From Candidatus Gracilibacteria bacterium GN02-872 (GTDB lineage: Bacteria; Patescibacteriota; Gracilibacteria; BD1-5; UBA6164): a stretch of 64,000 nt of DNA. The stretch lies in assembly GCA_003260325.1 (NCBI GenBank), contig MOLU01000001.1:124001-188000 (forward strand). Direction: 5' to 3'. The translations under genes were made by a program, and so were the position numbers. Positions 1 through 15,049 of this stretch are shown piece after piece. Position 1 is the first letter of the stretch. Each line of letters begins with the position of its first letter. The notes under the pieces were generated by a model. That model saw only the letters and a list, made by a program, of their open reading frames with translations. It was not told where the DNA came from and did not search any database.

Positions 1-233
1 GTATAAATATAGATGATAAATTCAAACTATTTGAAGAAGAAATAGATGGAAGCCTAAAAGCAAAGATAAATGTTTCTGCAGACTACCAAAATGTAAATAT
101 TGAATTAAAAGCTAAAGAAAAAGGAAAAGAATTTATTGATTTCAGCTTTAATTCAAACACTAGTAGTAATAGAGTTGAATGATTAAAAATAGATGCTCCT
201 ACAAACTTTGAAGAAGTAAAATTACCTAGATAA
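1..233 (+). CDS. C-terminal end of an unknown protein (partial)
   Basis: The open frame enters from the left edge (codons from base 3) and stops at TAA 231-233, leaving about 76 residues. The visible piece is charged and rich in Asn, Lys and Glu, with alternating hydrophobic residues that suggest beta strands. One in-frame TGA lies in the stretch VEGLKID. I do not recognise a family. A hairpin terminator follows directly, so this is the last gene of its unit. The function cannot be judged from this fragment. Confidence 0.6.
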
Positions 234-239
234 TCAAGA

Positions 240-270
240 AATAACTAACTAAACTCATAGTTAGTTATTT
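240..270 (+). terminator. Rho-independent terminator
   Basis: An 11-bp perfect stem (AATAACTAACT / AGTTAGTTATT) with a short loop is followed by a T-rich tract, seven bases after the stop of the preceding partial gene. Confidence 0.8.
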
Positions 271-284
271 TCTTTAATAATTTC

Positions 285-312
285 TTGACAAAAAGAAAAA
301 ACATTTTATAAT
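285..312 (+). promoter_or_regulatory. Sigma-70-type promoter of the repeat protein gene
   Basis: A perfect -35 box TTGACA (285-290) and a perfect -10 box TATAAT (307-312) are separated by 16 bases. The start codon at 344 lies about 31 bases downstream, so the leader is short and has no Shine-Dalgarno sequence. Confidence 0.85.
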
Positions 313-343
313 AAAGATGTATTTATTTATTAACTAGTATATT

Positions 344-2254
<1,911 letters not shown>

Positions 2255-2257
2255 AAA

Positions 2258-2292
2258 AAAAAATCCTTTCTTTTAAAGAGAGGATTTTTTTA
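2258..2292 (+). terminator. Rho-independent terminator of the repeat protein gene
   Basis: The stem AATCCTTTC / GAGAGGATT, loop TTTTAAA, is flanked by an A run and a run of seven Ts. It begins a few bases after the TAA at 2254. Confidence 0.75.
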
Positions 2293-2301
2293 TTTTATAG
2301 G

Positions 2302-2335
2302 CAAAAAAACTTAGAAGAAATTCTAAGTTTTTTTA
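2302..2335 (-). terminator. Terminator of the giant surface protein gene
   Basis: The hairpin AAACTTAGA / TCTAAGTTT has an A run on its left (T run on the minus strand) and overlaps the stop codon of the giant minus-strand gene. The T run on its right makes it usable from both sides. Confidence 0.7.
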
Positions 2336-5300
2336 ATTTATGACATAATCTGCATCTATTTTATAAAGAATATCAAACAATTTTTCTCAAGATTCATTAG
2401 AAACAGAAATAACTATATAATTTTTAAAATCATCATATTTCAACTTATAGCTATTTGGTAAGTCAAGCCTTCAATCTGGATAAATTTTAAAAACCGGAGT
2501 CTTATTTTTATCAGAAGAATAATATCAAACTAAAACTCAAGGATTATTTGAAATATTTTCTGGTAAAATGTAAAATTCAAAATTATTTTGGTAATTTTTT
2601 AAATAAACTCAATTTTTCTCTAAATTTTCAAAATCATTTACAAGTGTTACTTTTGCGTTTCAATTTACTCTCAATTCTTGTTTAAATATATCTTTTTGCT
2701 TATTATCTCTTATAAATATCTCAGGATAATTTGTATTTTCCTGTTTTGCAACATAAATATCATATTTTGTCGCAGCAGAATTTTCAATCGATATTTTTCA
2801 AGTTTTTTCTAAAATAGTTGCGATTTGTTGTCAATTTTTATCTTTAACAGTCAAGTTTCACTCAAACAATCAAGTTTTCAAAGAATATTTTCAATCTTTA
2901 TTTGTGAAAACAGTTAAATTATCTTTTTCATCTCAAAGTTTTGTCAAATCTCATCATCTAAATCTATAAAAATTTATTGGTTCTCACTGAAGTTTTTCAG
3001 ATATCTTTCAAGAAATAGTTACTCAATCATAAGATTCTATTTCAGGAATTGGACTATAGATTTCGAGATTTACTTCTGTATATCACCTATTTTGATTTTC
3101 ATCAATAACATTTATTCAAATCTTTTTCTTTAAAAGCGAAGTAAATTTTCAAACTTTTAAAATTATAGAATCTCATCTTTTAAAGATTTGTAGATTTGGC
3201 ATAGAATCGTTGTCATTTTTTGGATTTAAATCTCAGTTTGTATCTCTTTCTGGGAAAAAGTCCACATAAATATCTCTAATTCATTTTGTTCAGTCATAAT
3301 CTGAAACTTTGTCTGTAATATTTATCTCTACTTCTTGATAAACTGGAACTTTTATAGAATTTAGTTCTACTTCTGGAAGATTTCTATCAGCTTTTGATTG
3401 TGAAGATAAAAGTACCTGATTTGATCAAGTTCAAACTATTCCGTTTTTGAATCAACTCAATTTTGCATAATAATAATCATCTTTTCTATTTATAGCAAAC
3501 AAATAATCTGAAGTATCATTTCCTAAATTATACAACTCCCAAGAATAAACTTCTTTGAAATCAAGAGTCAAACTACTGTTATCATAATAATACAAATCAA
3601 CATATGAACTATTTGTCAACTGTTGCTTATCTCAAGTGTAAGTTATCTTTGTTTCGAAAGGTAGAGGTAATCATCTAAGTTTAGCTATTTGATCTCACTT
3701 ATAAGTGACTTCATTTGTAGTTTCAACAAATCAATCTCATCTTGAAATTCAAACTATAATCAAACTTTCTTTTGCTTCAATATTTGTATTTGGCTCAAGT
3801 CTCAAGCTTTGAGTTTCTTCATCGTCATTATCAAGCTTATAAGTCAATTCTAAATAATTTGGTCAAGAATAAAGTTTTGTTCAGCTAGAAATAGTTACAC
3901 TTTTTCCACTTTGCAAATCTTTCCTTATAGATCTCATTTCATAAGTATTTACTTCAAGTCATCTATAGTTTCAAATTCTTCACAAATAAACTAAATCCTT
4001 TCTCTTTACAAATTCACCTTTTTCTTCTACTATGTTTACATAGTCAGAAGAAGCTATTCAGTCAACAATATTTTTATTTTTGTAAGTATTTATCTCTTCT
4101 CTCTCAGGATTTAAATATTTATCAACTATATCATAATAAGTCAATCTATAATTATAAATATTTTGAAGAGGAGAGAAACTCAAACTAACCATTCAACTAG
4201 AAATATCTGATTCATAAAGATTATTTACAGCTTCAATAAATTTTCAATTCAAGAATTTATTATTAGATGGATTTACCACAATTGGAGCTTCATTTAGATA
4301 AAGTTTCTTGTCCTTCTTTTTATCTAGATTTTCCTTCAAGTACAAAGTATTGTTTACAAAATACAACAAATCTTCGTCTCCGTCACTATCAACATCAATC
4401 GGAGTTGTTCTTTCTCATCACTTCAATTCACTTACATAATCAAATAATCTGTAAGATCTTCATCTTTCCAAAACATAGATTCAGTAATAATTGTAAGAGT
4501 GAGTTTGAGAAGCATTTGCAGCAGCTCCACAAGTTCAAGAACTAGATACAGTTACAGGAGTGGCTGAAGTATTTGCAGCAGCTAAAGTATTTCTTGCATT
4601 TTTATAAGTTTCTAGTGGAGTTGAATCCAATCAATAAGTTCTAGAAATTTCTCCAAATACTTTATCTGATCTTTTCAAAACTTCTGTTCACAATTGCTTC
4701 AATTCAGATTTCACAGAATTTTTTTCATCAAAATCAAGCATCTTTCAAATATTTTCAATTGTCTTTTTATTGTATTCACTCAAAGATTTTTTATAAATAT
4801 CAACAGAAGAAGAATTTTTTGAAGAAACTTTTATTTTTTCTGATCTAGAGTTAATTAAATCTCTCAAAAATTCTTTATTTTTTTGTTGTTCTGTTAAAAT
4901 TATATCTTTTACTGTGTCGTATTTTTTATAATTATACTCTTGAAGTTCTTTTATAAGCTTGTTTTCACTTGAAAAAGTATAATCATTTACTTGTTTCCAA
5001 ATAGATCTCATTCAATCAAGCCTTGAATCAGAAGCTACGCTTTCTGAAGCCAAAGTTTTGTTTACTATTTGAATAAACTCTTGATTTGTAATTGTTTCTC
5101 ACTCGTGCTTTTTTGCAAATTCTTCTCATTTAGAAACAACTTTTTGAATTGCTCAAGCAAGAACAGTTTTTAAAGCTAAGTCTTTTTTAAATTGTGTTTT
5201 ATCAAAACTTGTAATATTTACGTCTACATCAATATTTCAAGGAACTACTTTACTTCCTATATCTAAATCATCAAGAGATATTTTAAATATATTTGTAAAA

Positions 5301-8300
5301 TCATTTGTAAAGCTATTTATTGGTTGAACAAGCTGTTCTGCAAGTTCTGTAATAAAATCAGTTTCAAATTCAAAATTTACATAAGCAACCACTTCTATAG
5401 CATCAACAAAAGGAAACGAAAACTCTGGCAAAGTTTTATTTATGAAATCAATTCACAAAAATCAATTTCTTTCAGTAATAAATGCTATTTGGTCACCAGC
5501 TCTCCATTCTGGATGGAAAGGAGAAGATTTAAGAATACACATCGCTTTAACTACAAGTTTAGCAATATCTATGATAAATTCAAATCCTTCAAATAATTTT
5601 GGTAATTTAAGAGGTGGTGGAAGATTTGGTAATTCTATTTCAGGTAAACTTGGAATATCTGGAAGTTCAGGAACTCTAAATTCAGGTAAAGTAGGAATAT
5701 CTGGAAGATTTATATTTACACCTGGAACATTTGGTAAATTCAAATTTGGAAGATTTGGTAAAATAATACGTTTATAATCCAATTGAAATTCAGGAAGAGA
5801 AATATCAAGAGAAGCTCTGACATTATGCAAATCAACAATTACATCAGGCCATTTTGGAAATCTAACAACAGGTATTTTTGGAACAATCATACTAATTATT
5901 TGGAATTGCCAATTTAGTAAATCATGTCTTTCATTTTTACACTCCTTACATTCTTCCTCATAATTTACAAAAATATCTATAAGCTCTTGCCAAGCCTTTA
6001 AAATAGCTTTTATAATCAAAACTAATTCAACCCAAGCTTTAAACCTTTCTCCATTTTTTCAAATCCGTCATCAAATTAAATCAGAAACCATTTCAACATT
6101 ACAAAGAATTTGCTCTAAATAATCTTGTTTCTTATTTATCAATCCCATAACTTGTTCAGGAATCTTTTTGTAGCTATCTATAATTCTCAAATTTCTTCTT
6201 ACACTTCAAATAAGTCAACTAACTTGAGGAGTTATATCTCAATATCAAAGTTTTGAGTATTTTGCAGCTTCTTCTTGCCACTGTTTAATAGTTCATTCCC
6301 GTGACACTTTCGCTTGGTTTATTTCAGCTTCTGATATCCAAGGAAGAGTTACTCCAACCATCTCTTGTCTTACATTTACAAAAGGTAAGGTTGACATAAA
6401 CTCATAAGCTTCCCTAATTCAAGAATTTACTTGAGGAGCTATTTTTTTTCATCAAATTTCCTTCATTCCAGCCAACTTCTTCCTAAAATCATCCCAATTA
6501 GAATCCCAAGTATTATCTGCATCATATATTCAAGTAAAATCTGGAAGAATAACAAATATAGTTGGAAAATCTGTCAATTTAGAAACAATTTCGTCTATTT
6601 GCCTAACAACCCAATCCATCAAAAATGCAGGAAATGATTCTATTCTTTCTTCTTGAATTTTTTCAATATCTGCAAAGTCAGAACCAGCTCAAATAGATAA
6701 ATCAACTGAAACTCAAGGTCAAATTGAAGAACCAACTCTAAATATTGGACTTCAAACATCATTGTTTGGTGATTCCACAACTTTATTAAATGTTTTTAAA
6801 TTCAAAACTCAACTATCAGTTTTTCATCAAGATGAATCTAAATATCTTTTAACATAATTTGGATCAATAGAAGTTCATCAAGTGTTTGCACTACAAGTTT
6901 TCAGAGTTGCAGGAGCATTTGTAGAATATTTATTTCTATTTCACGAAGCTCATACTCAAGATCATCATTTAGAATTTGAACTTCAAATTCCTCTTGGTCA
7001 AGCATTTACAGTACTAAATCATTCAAAATTTGTAGCTGTTCAAGCTTCTTCTGGATCTCATTCAGAACCATCACTACTACACTTTATCAAAGGTTTTGCT
7101 ATAACTATACAGTTTCAACCTGGAAAAAGTGGAGCAACTCCTGGTGGGATAGAATATCACCAAACAGAAGCTGGAGCTCAGAAACAAAGTGCAGTTCAAA
7201 CTCATCAAGTAAGTGTTGGAGTTATAAACCATCTAAAGAAATCAGTTGGAGACCAAGTTCAAAGCCGTCCTCAAGCTGAAGGAGCAGCACATCAAGGTCC
7301 AAGTGGAGACATAGGGTAAAATGTAGGAACACATTTTTTACCAACACGCATCCAAGTAATCATTGAGAAGAAAGGTAATCATTCTTCTACTTTTAATCAA
7401 TCTCCAAAAGGCATTCACAAGAAAGTTGGATCATTTCAAGGAGCAAGCGGAGCCCAGTTTATCGGAGAAGAAAAACAAGAAGGATCATTGAATCAACAAG
7501 TCAATCAGTCAAGAATCCTTTGAGTTTGGTCAAGTCCTTCTTCCAAACTGCTTGAATTTCAATTAAATCAGTCAGTATCATCAGGAATACCATCATTATC
7601 AGAATCTTTATTTGAAATAGCCATTTCTTTTTTGGCATACTCTTGAAGCTTTTGTTTATCATTTTTTAATTCCTCTATTTTATCAGGAGTTCAATCTCAA
7701 TTTGAATCTGTTGACATATCTTTTAACAAAGGAGGAAGCTGTGAAGAACTACATTGTTCAACATCAACTAATTTTTTTGTATAAGTTCTAGCTGCTATAG
7801 ATTTATAAAGAGAATATGGTGATCAACATCAATCACTTACATTGTCAAGTAAAATATCTCAATATTTATCGTCTTTTTCAAAAAGTCAAGTTCTCAAATT
7901 GAAGTGTGTCAATTTTCTAGAGCTTCAACTATAAGTTATAGTCATTTCTTCTCAATTTGCTAAAGAAAATCATTTCAAAGAAAAATCATAACCTCAAAAT
8001 GCATTTCAAACTTTTATATTTTTAGAATTTTTAATTGTTCTTAAATCTATATTAAAATATTTTTCTAATCTTTCTAAGAATATAGCATTTGAAATATCTT
8101 TTCCAGAGTTATTTTTTAACTTTATTTCAACATCAATTGTATCTCAACTAACCAAAAATCCTCAGTTTCTATCTTTAAATGTTTTTTGATAAGAAACTCA
8201 AGCTGAAGACAAATATTCTGACTTCAAATAAGAAACTGTTTTTTGAAACTTTGGCATATTTTCCAAAGTAGAAATATCTACTTTTTCATCTTCTTCTTTA

Positions 8301-11300
8301 TGAGGAAGATTTATGTAAATTTCAGCATCAACAGTTTGGTTACTGATATTTGTACTTCACATTTGAGCAACTCTTTCAGCAGCACTCATATTTAGATTTG
8401 GCTGATAAAGTCATGGGAAATACATAGCTCATCAACTTTTTCTAACATCTGAACTTAAAGCTAAACCTAATCAAGTTGTTATATTTTTCTTTGTAAATTG
8501 AGGTTTTGCAGGAGTTCATCATCAATAGAAAATATCCACTTCTCAAGCTTCATTTAAAGTAACAATATCAGATTTTCAGTCATTATCCATATCAAATACT
8601 GAAGCCTCAATTATTCTTGAAGTTGGAGCTATTTGAGGAGATAAATCAAGCCTTGTAAAATCTTTAGAAATATTATTTAAAATATAAGGTTTTCAGTCTC
8701 TTGCAATAAAGAAAATATCTCAATATCAATCTCAAGTAAAGTCTCAAGCCTCAAAGAAAGATCACAAATCATAAATATTTGCAACACTTCAATGACTAAC
8801 AAATCTATCTTTTACATCCTTATTTTCAAATAACTCTAAATAATTATCTCTTCTTTGTAAAAGTAAATCTTGTTTTCAATCATTATTGTAGTCAAATATT
8901 TTATAATCAAGAATTTCTTCATCTTTTGAAATTATTTTTCAGATTGTTGGATCAAACTTCTTCAATTCTTTTGTTCAAGTAAATGTTTTTCTCTGTTCTT
9001 TTAGCCTTACAAATGGATCTCCGACATTTATCATATAAACACTCATATAATCCTTAGTTGAAGCTCAAACTGTTTTTCAAGCCGCAAAAGAAAGCAAAGT
9101 TTTATTTGAATCTTTCCATCAAATTCATCATTCGTTTGGAAAATTTTCAAATCAATAATTTGATGTCTCTGCAAAATTACTCAAAGCTCATTTTGAAGCA
9201 AGAGGATCATTATAAAACACTACTACTTCATTTCAAGAATTATAAGTTCCATAAAAAGTTGAATCAATATTGAGTAAAACAATATTTTTATCCAGAGTCT
9301 TTCTATTTTCAAATATTTCTTTAGTTCTTGAAACTTCTATTTTCGATTCAAGTACATTTACTCATAAACTTCAGACTTTTTTATCTCAAATAACTAAATC
9401 CAAATCTAGATATCAAGCTGAATTTCTATTATTTATCTCAAAATAAATACTATTTTTCTTTTCAAAATTTCATTTTTCATCTATTGATAAAATCTCATTT
9501 CATTGTCTATCTGCCAAAAATAATCTTCCAGAATGATTATAAAATCTATAATCTTTTGAATTTGTAAATCAAACTATTGAAGTTTTAGTAGAATCAAAAC
9601 ATTTTTCAGATATTTTTTCATTACAAATATTTAATTTAATATCTTTTAAATTGTAATAAACTTTTCAAATATTTACATTTAAAGATTTATTATAAGCATC
9701 AAAATAAAGTTTTCCTCAATCAATAGCTGGAGTAAGTTCTATATCTTGCAACAAATCACTTTTTGAAATAATATTTAGTAAATTTCAGTTTTTATTTACA
9801 GAAAAAATATTATCTTTTTTTAATCCTGATTCAATAAGTGATGTTGCAGCCAAAGCTCTACTTTTATCACTAAAAATCAAAGCTCAAGCAAGATAGTCAG
9901 TTTGTTCTATATCTCAATAATTTGATCATTGTAAAACACTATAAAGTCAATTAAAATGTTTCTTCTCTATCTTTTCCTTATTCCAGAAATAATAAGTTTC
10001 TATTCTTCAAGCATTTTCTCAAACTCAATTTACTGAAGTTTTTCCTGAAGATCAAATAGTAGAAAACGAATTTTGAGACAAAGATGGATTTGTAGAAACT
10101 TTGAAATATCAAACTCAAGGAGTATTTGTAGCATAAAGTCTAAAACTAGCTAATCATTCGTTAAAAGTTACTTCTCAAGAACCTGAAATTTGTCATTTTG
10201 TTTCGACTGAAGCTTTCGTACTAGAATCAGTATAGACAGTATTATTATATCTATCTTTTAACTCTAAATAAACTGTTGTAAATTTATCAGGTTTTGCCTC
10301 AAGCTTTGATTCTCAAGTTATGATATCTAGTTTAACAGGAGAAAGAGGTTTTATAGAAATATTTGTGTTAAATATTTTTGAAATTCACTCAATTTGTACT
10401 TCAACTGGAATAGATTTTCAAGCAAGAGTTCTAGTTTTTATTTCAACTTCAGCTTGAGAATCTTTTATTTCAAAATATGGTTCTTCAGTAACAAAATAAT
10501 TTGAATTTCAAGAGAAATAAAGTCTAGAGTTTATTCAAGGAATAATATTTCAATTATCATCAAGAAGAGAAACTTTTAATTTATAATTTTCTCATCAAAC
10601 AAGCATTTCTTTGTTTTCAATAGAAACATTTATATTTTTTACTGATTTTATTTTTTCTGATTTTGTAGCAACAACTTTGTTTGTGTTAGAATCAATTATT
10701 TTTACATTTATAGTTCCTTCTCAAACTTTATCAAGAGATTTTATCATAAATACTTGATAAGCTTCATAAAGCTCAAAATTTAAGGTTTTTGATTCTTTTC
10801 CTCAATTGTAAAAAGCAAAATTATCTCAAGAAAGCTCAAGTTCGGCCAAGTATTTCTTTCCTGAAGCAGGATTATTATATTTATCATAAATAGTGAAAAC
10901 ATTTGTTGAAATGCTTCCTCAAGACAAGAATGTATTTGTTCAAAGTTTTATGTCTACTTTTTGAGCAGAAGCAGGAACAACATATATTTCTCTAAATGTA
11001 GACATTCCTTCACTATCAGTTATTCTAAGGGAATAATTTCCAGTGTTAGACAATGGTGACAATTTTATAAAGTCTTGTCTATTTTTTATGTCAAGTTCTT
11101 GGACAATATTACCATCAAGTAGAAGTTTTAAGTTTATTGGATATTTGACATCCGAAGAGTTTTTTCATTTTGTTTGCTTTAGCATTCAAACCATAAAATT
11201 CTTTTCAGATTCAGAAACTTGAGAAAATTGTCATTTAAAATCATCTATATTTTTATTTTCTAAATCAAAAATATAAATATTTGTTTTATCTGAAGCCTCT

Positions 11301-14300
11301 ATTATATTTGAAGATTCATCTAATTCTCAGCTTGTTTTAGAATAAACTCAAGACAAAGTAGACAAAGATTTTCATCTAACTTCAACTCTCAAAGTATTTG
11401 ATTCTATAACTTTTTTATTTGTTCAATCTTTAGAATCAGTTTCAGAAATAGCTTTAAAATAAATATTTAACTCTTGATTTTTTGTCGAAAATCAATATTT
11501 AGCTACTCATAGCGAAGACCTAGAAGTGATATTTTTGAAATTTAAATATTTTTGTATTATAGATTCATCACTCAAGTTTTTATCAGAAACATCATAAACT
11601 ACTTCTAAATTTGAGTTTGTTAAGTCTTTTGTTTCATCTTTTGCTTTCTCGATTTTTATTATTTCAAATCTAACTTTTGTATTATTTATATAAGTTGCAA
11701 TTTGACCATTTTCATCATAAAATGATCCAAAAAGTCAAGCATAAGCATTGTAAGCATAAGTGCTAGAATCTGCCGTAAGTTTTAAAGTATTTATTTTTTC
11801 TAGACAGTCAGCTATTCCATTTTTATTAGCATCAGCAACACAAATTCAAGGATTACGATTATTTGTTTGATTAAATCCTGATTTATTGTTTGAAGAATTT
11901 CAATTTGAAGAGTTTGAATTATTTTTATTCTGAGAAATATTATTTCAAATTGAACTTCAAACAGAATTTGAACTTGAAAGAAAATTATAAAATCATCATT
12001 TATCGTCTGACATAGTTATTTCCAAATGAGAAGCTGAACAAGATCAATCAGACATTTTTATTTTTGGAGGAAGCATATCCTTAATCCGGCACATCAAAGC
12101 TGAAGGCCATTTCCAAATAGGAACTCAGTCAGGAGGAGCACATTTAAAAGGAATAGGTTGATGAGACCTTCTTTGTCAGCTTGACGAAGTTATGTAAGAA
12201 CCTATCATTGACTGAATTCATGCATCATAAGAATCAGCTGCATTAAAAGAACTTGTACTTCATGCTGCTATAGAGCTTCTAGAAACTCAATTTCACATTA
12301 TTTTTGCAGAAAGTTCTTGATTTTTTCAAATTATTTCAGAATATGGACTTGTATCTTTTGCTTCAGGATGAAATCAAACAAGCATATTTTGAGCATTTCA
12401 ATAAGCTCATAAATAAGCTATTTCATACTGTTCTTTAAATCTAGGAAGGAAAGAAATATCTTTATTAACTCATTTTCCTGATAAATACTCTTCAAATAAA
12501 AATTCATATTTATCAGAGCTTCAAAGACTGTTCCGCATCACAGCCCAAGCTAATTTGTCAATATCAACTTTTAACTCAGGATTCATATTTGGATTATATT
12601 CTGATTTTTTCAAAAGTTGAGCTACTCAATCATTTCTTCAAATGATGCTTATTCATTTGTTATAATAAGGATTTGCTTTTATATCAGCATGCGGTTCATC
12701 TCAAAGACTTTTTAAAGAAACAATAGATTTTAAAAATTCATTATACTTTTTTATATAATCGTTAACCACAACTCTAGCTTCTTCAAGAGTTTGTCATGAT
12801 TTCAAAGGAAATAATTTCGGATAATTTATTCTTACATATTTTCAGTCACTTCTAATAAAATCAACAAATCTTGGATCATCAATAGGTTCACTAACTGTAC
12901 TTGGTCATCATTTTGAAGAAGCTGTATTTCACCTTTGAGCATTTTGAGTTTCTGGAGTAGGCTCTTTATGATGAACTACAGAATCAACAGCCTTGTAACG
13001 ATAATTTTCTAAACAACTATATGATCAACTTCATCTTATTATTCAAGCTATATTTCTTATATAACTTCAATTTAAATAAATATCTATACGACAAGGAGTA
13101 CTTCTATGATTTATATAATCATCATATTCTATATGATTCCAAGGAAAATTATGATTTCTAGCATTTGCGACTGTAAAACAATTCCATCATTGTCACTTTA
13201 GTTGGTATCAAGAAGTTCTTTCTAAAATATAATTATTTTCAAAACATTGGTAAGGATTTACAGAATTTCAATTTTCTTTTACAAGTTTTGATCATTTCAA
13301 ATCAAAAAGCGGTTCTATAGCTCATTGATGAGGTCAATGATTTAGCTTTAATTTTAAAGATCATTGTCAAATAGTATTTGGATCTGTATTTAATGAACTA
13401 TATTTTCACCATAAACCTTGAGTTCAAGGCATATTTCACATTTCTCAATTTAAACATTCTATTCACATTTGTCTCATTCTTTCAATATCTGATTGAGAGT
13501 GAGGAATATAATATCATCTATTTGCTTCTACAAGATTACTTGACCCTCTAAAAACACTACATTGTTCTGCTTTTGTAATATTGCTAGTTCTATTTCCATA
13601 AAGATAATTTGCATAATCAGATCAAGGTTCATGAAACTCCATTGGAACAGCTATTTTTCTACTAATCTTTTCAACTATTTCATCAACCTGTTTTTCTAAT
13701 TCATTATTTTGTTGTTTAAGAATTTCATCAGCTATAGTATCCATATTTGAAACTACATGTGGAAGAAAATCCACATTTACTTCAGTTCAAAAGTTATATC
13801 TTCCAGCATTAAATACATCCTTTCTCAAGTCAGTCATTACTCACTTTCAAAAAGAATTTATAAAATTTCTTTTCAAATTTTCTATAACCATTCAAAGATG
13901 AATATCATAACCAACTCAAGTAGCTCAAGTCGTTGCTGCTGAAGGGATTTTTAAATTTGGATCAACTTTTTTAGCTAAATCAGCAATAGATTGCTGAGAT
14001 TTATCAAATGATCATTTCATTTTTCAAAGTAAATCTTGTCAATATCTTGTATAAGCTAAATCTTCGTTATTTTTTCTAGTTGAAAGGTAAGATTCATACA
14101 AGTCTTTACTGAAACTTTTGGCTTCCCTTACATAATCATAATAAAAAACATAAGGTCTATAAAGTAAATGATCTAACTCTTCATCTTTATTTCAGTTTAT
14201 TATTGCATTAGTTTGCTTATAAGCTCACTGTCAAGTATAGTAATCATGACTTTTTTTGAAAAATTTTTTTAGAGAGTTTATATTTTCTTTAAAATCTCAA

Positions 14301-14842
14301 GTGTTTGGAGAAATAAATGAAAACTCAACTTCAGCTTTTATTTCAGAATTTGATGAAGAATTTTCTTCATATCTTTTTGTCTCTTTATTATAAACATAAG
14401 CTTTATTAATAAAATCAACATAAGGTAAAGCTGTCCTTGTAAATTCATTTCATTTATAAACTCTTGGAAGAGGAATATTTCCCACAAAAATAGTTGTACT
14501 AAGCCTAGACTCAAAATCAACTGGTGAAAGAGATTTATAACCATCAAAATACAAAGCCTCATTCATTGAAGCTATTGAAAATGGAGATGCATCTTCAGGA
14601 ACTGGTAAAATAACAACTCTTGTGTTTTCAAGATTACTAGAAATATCTCTGGAATAAGTATCAAGTTCGGATTTTACTTCATTATAAGTTTTTTCATCAA
14701 CTATAACCGAAACCAAATTATAAAAACTTGATTCTCTAGCGAATACTAAGGAAGTTATTCAAGGAATATTTACACTAATTTGCAAAAAAAAGGCAAAAAG
14801 TAAAATATAAGCAATAGTTTTTTGTAAACTTGAGTACCTCAT
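2333..14842 (-). CDS. Giant secreted surface protein, about 4,169 aa
   Basis: A single frame stays open over 12.5 kb when TGA codes for Gly; I spot-checked the frame at several points along its length and found no TAA or TAG. It starts with a signal peptide (hydrophobic core, SLVFA/RES) and so is exported. Near residues 1985-2090 are three FG-GAP/VCBS-like calcium loops (YNNDGKQD, FTGDGYGD, MDNDGKSD), near 2380-2415 two thrombospondin-3-like loops (DSNGDGTPD, DSDNDGIPD), near 3020-3080 a Leu-Pro repeat region, and near 3484 another DSDGDED loop. The middle (about 1000-1800) has Ig-like or invasin-like beta repeats. No transmembrane anchor is obvious at the C-terminus. A role as a calcium-stabilised adhesin or host-attachment protein is inferred. 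It stands alone between terminators. Confidence 0.85.
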
Positions 14843-15020
14843 AACAATTTTTCTATTTAGCTAAATTAAAATAAAAGTTTTACACATTTTAACAATTTTT
14901 TAACATTTTACAAATGTTTTTGTGCTAAAATTTTGAACAAAAATTATTATTTACCTTTTCGCTATTTAATCAAGTTTTTATAATTTATAAATTACAATAT
15001 TTTATTTATTATAAAACAAT

Positions 15021-15049
15021 AAAAAAAAGCGAATTTATTCGCTTTTTTT
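15021..15049 (-). terminator. Terminator of the serS gene
   Basis: The perfect stem AAAAGCGAA / TTCGCTTTT with a short loop and A/T runs on both flanks overlaps the stop codon of serS and lies between serS and the upstream region of the giant gene. Confidence 0.8.

Noticed and set aside
5442..5777. Plus-strand frame rich in Gly and Ser (GISGSSGTLNSG-like)
   Set aside because: Antisense shadow of the Leu-Pro segment of the giant protein.
6882..7319. A 145-residue plus-strand frame (MFALQVFRVAG...)
   Set aside because: It is the antisense shadow of the giant minus-strand gene, whose frame stays open here and reads sensibly (GKKCVPTFYPMSP).
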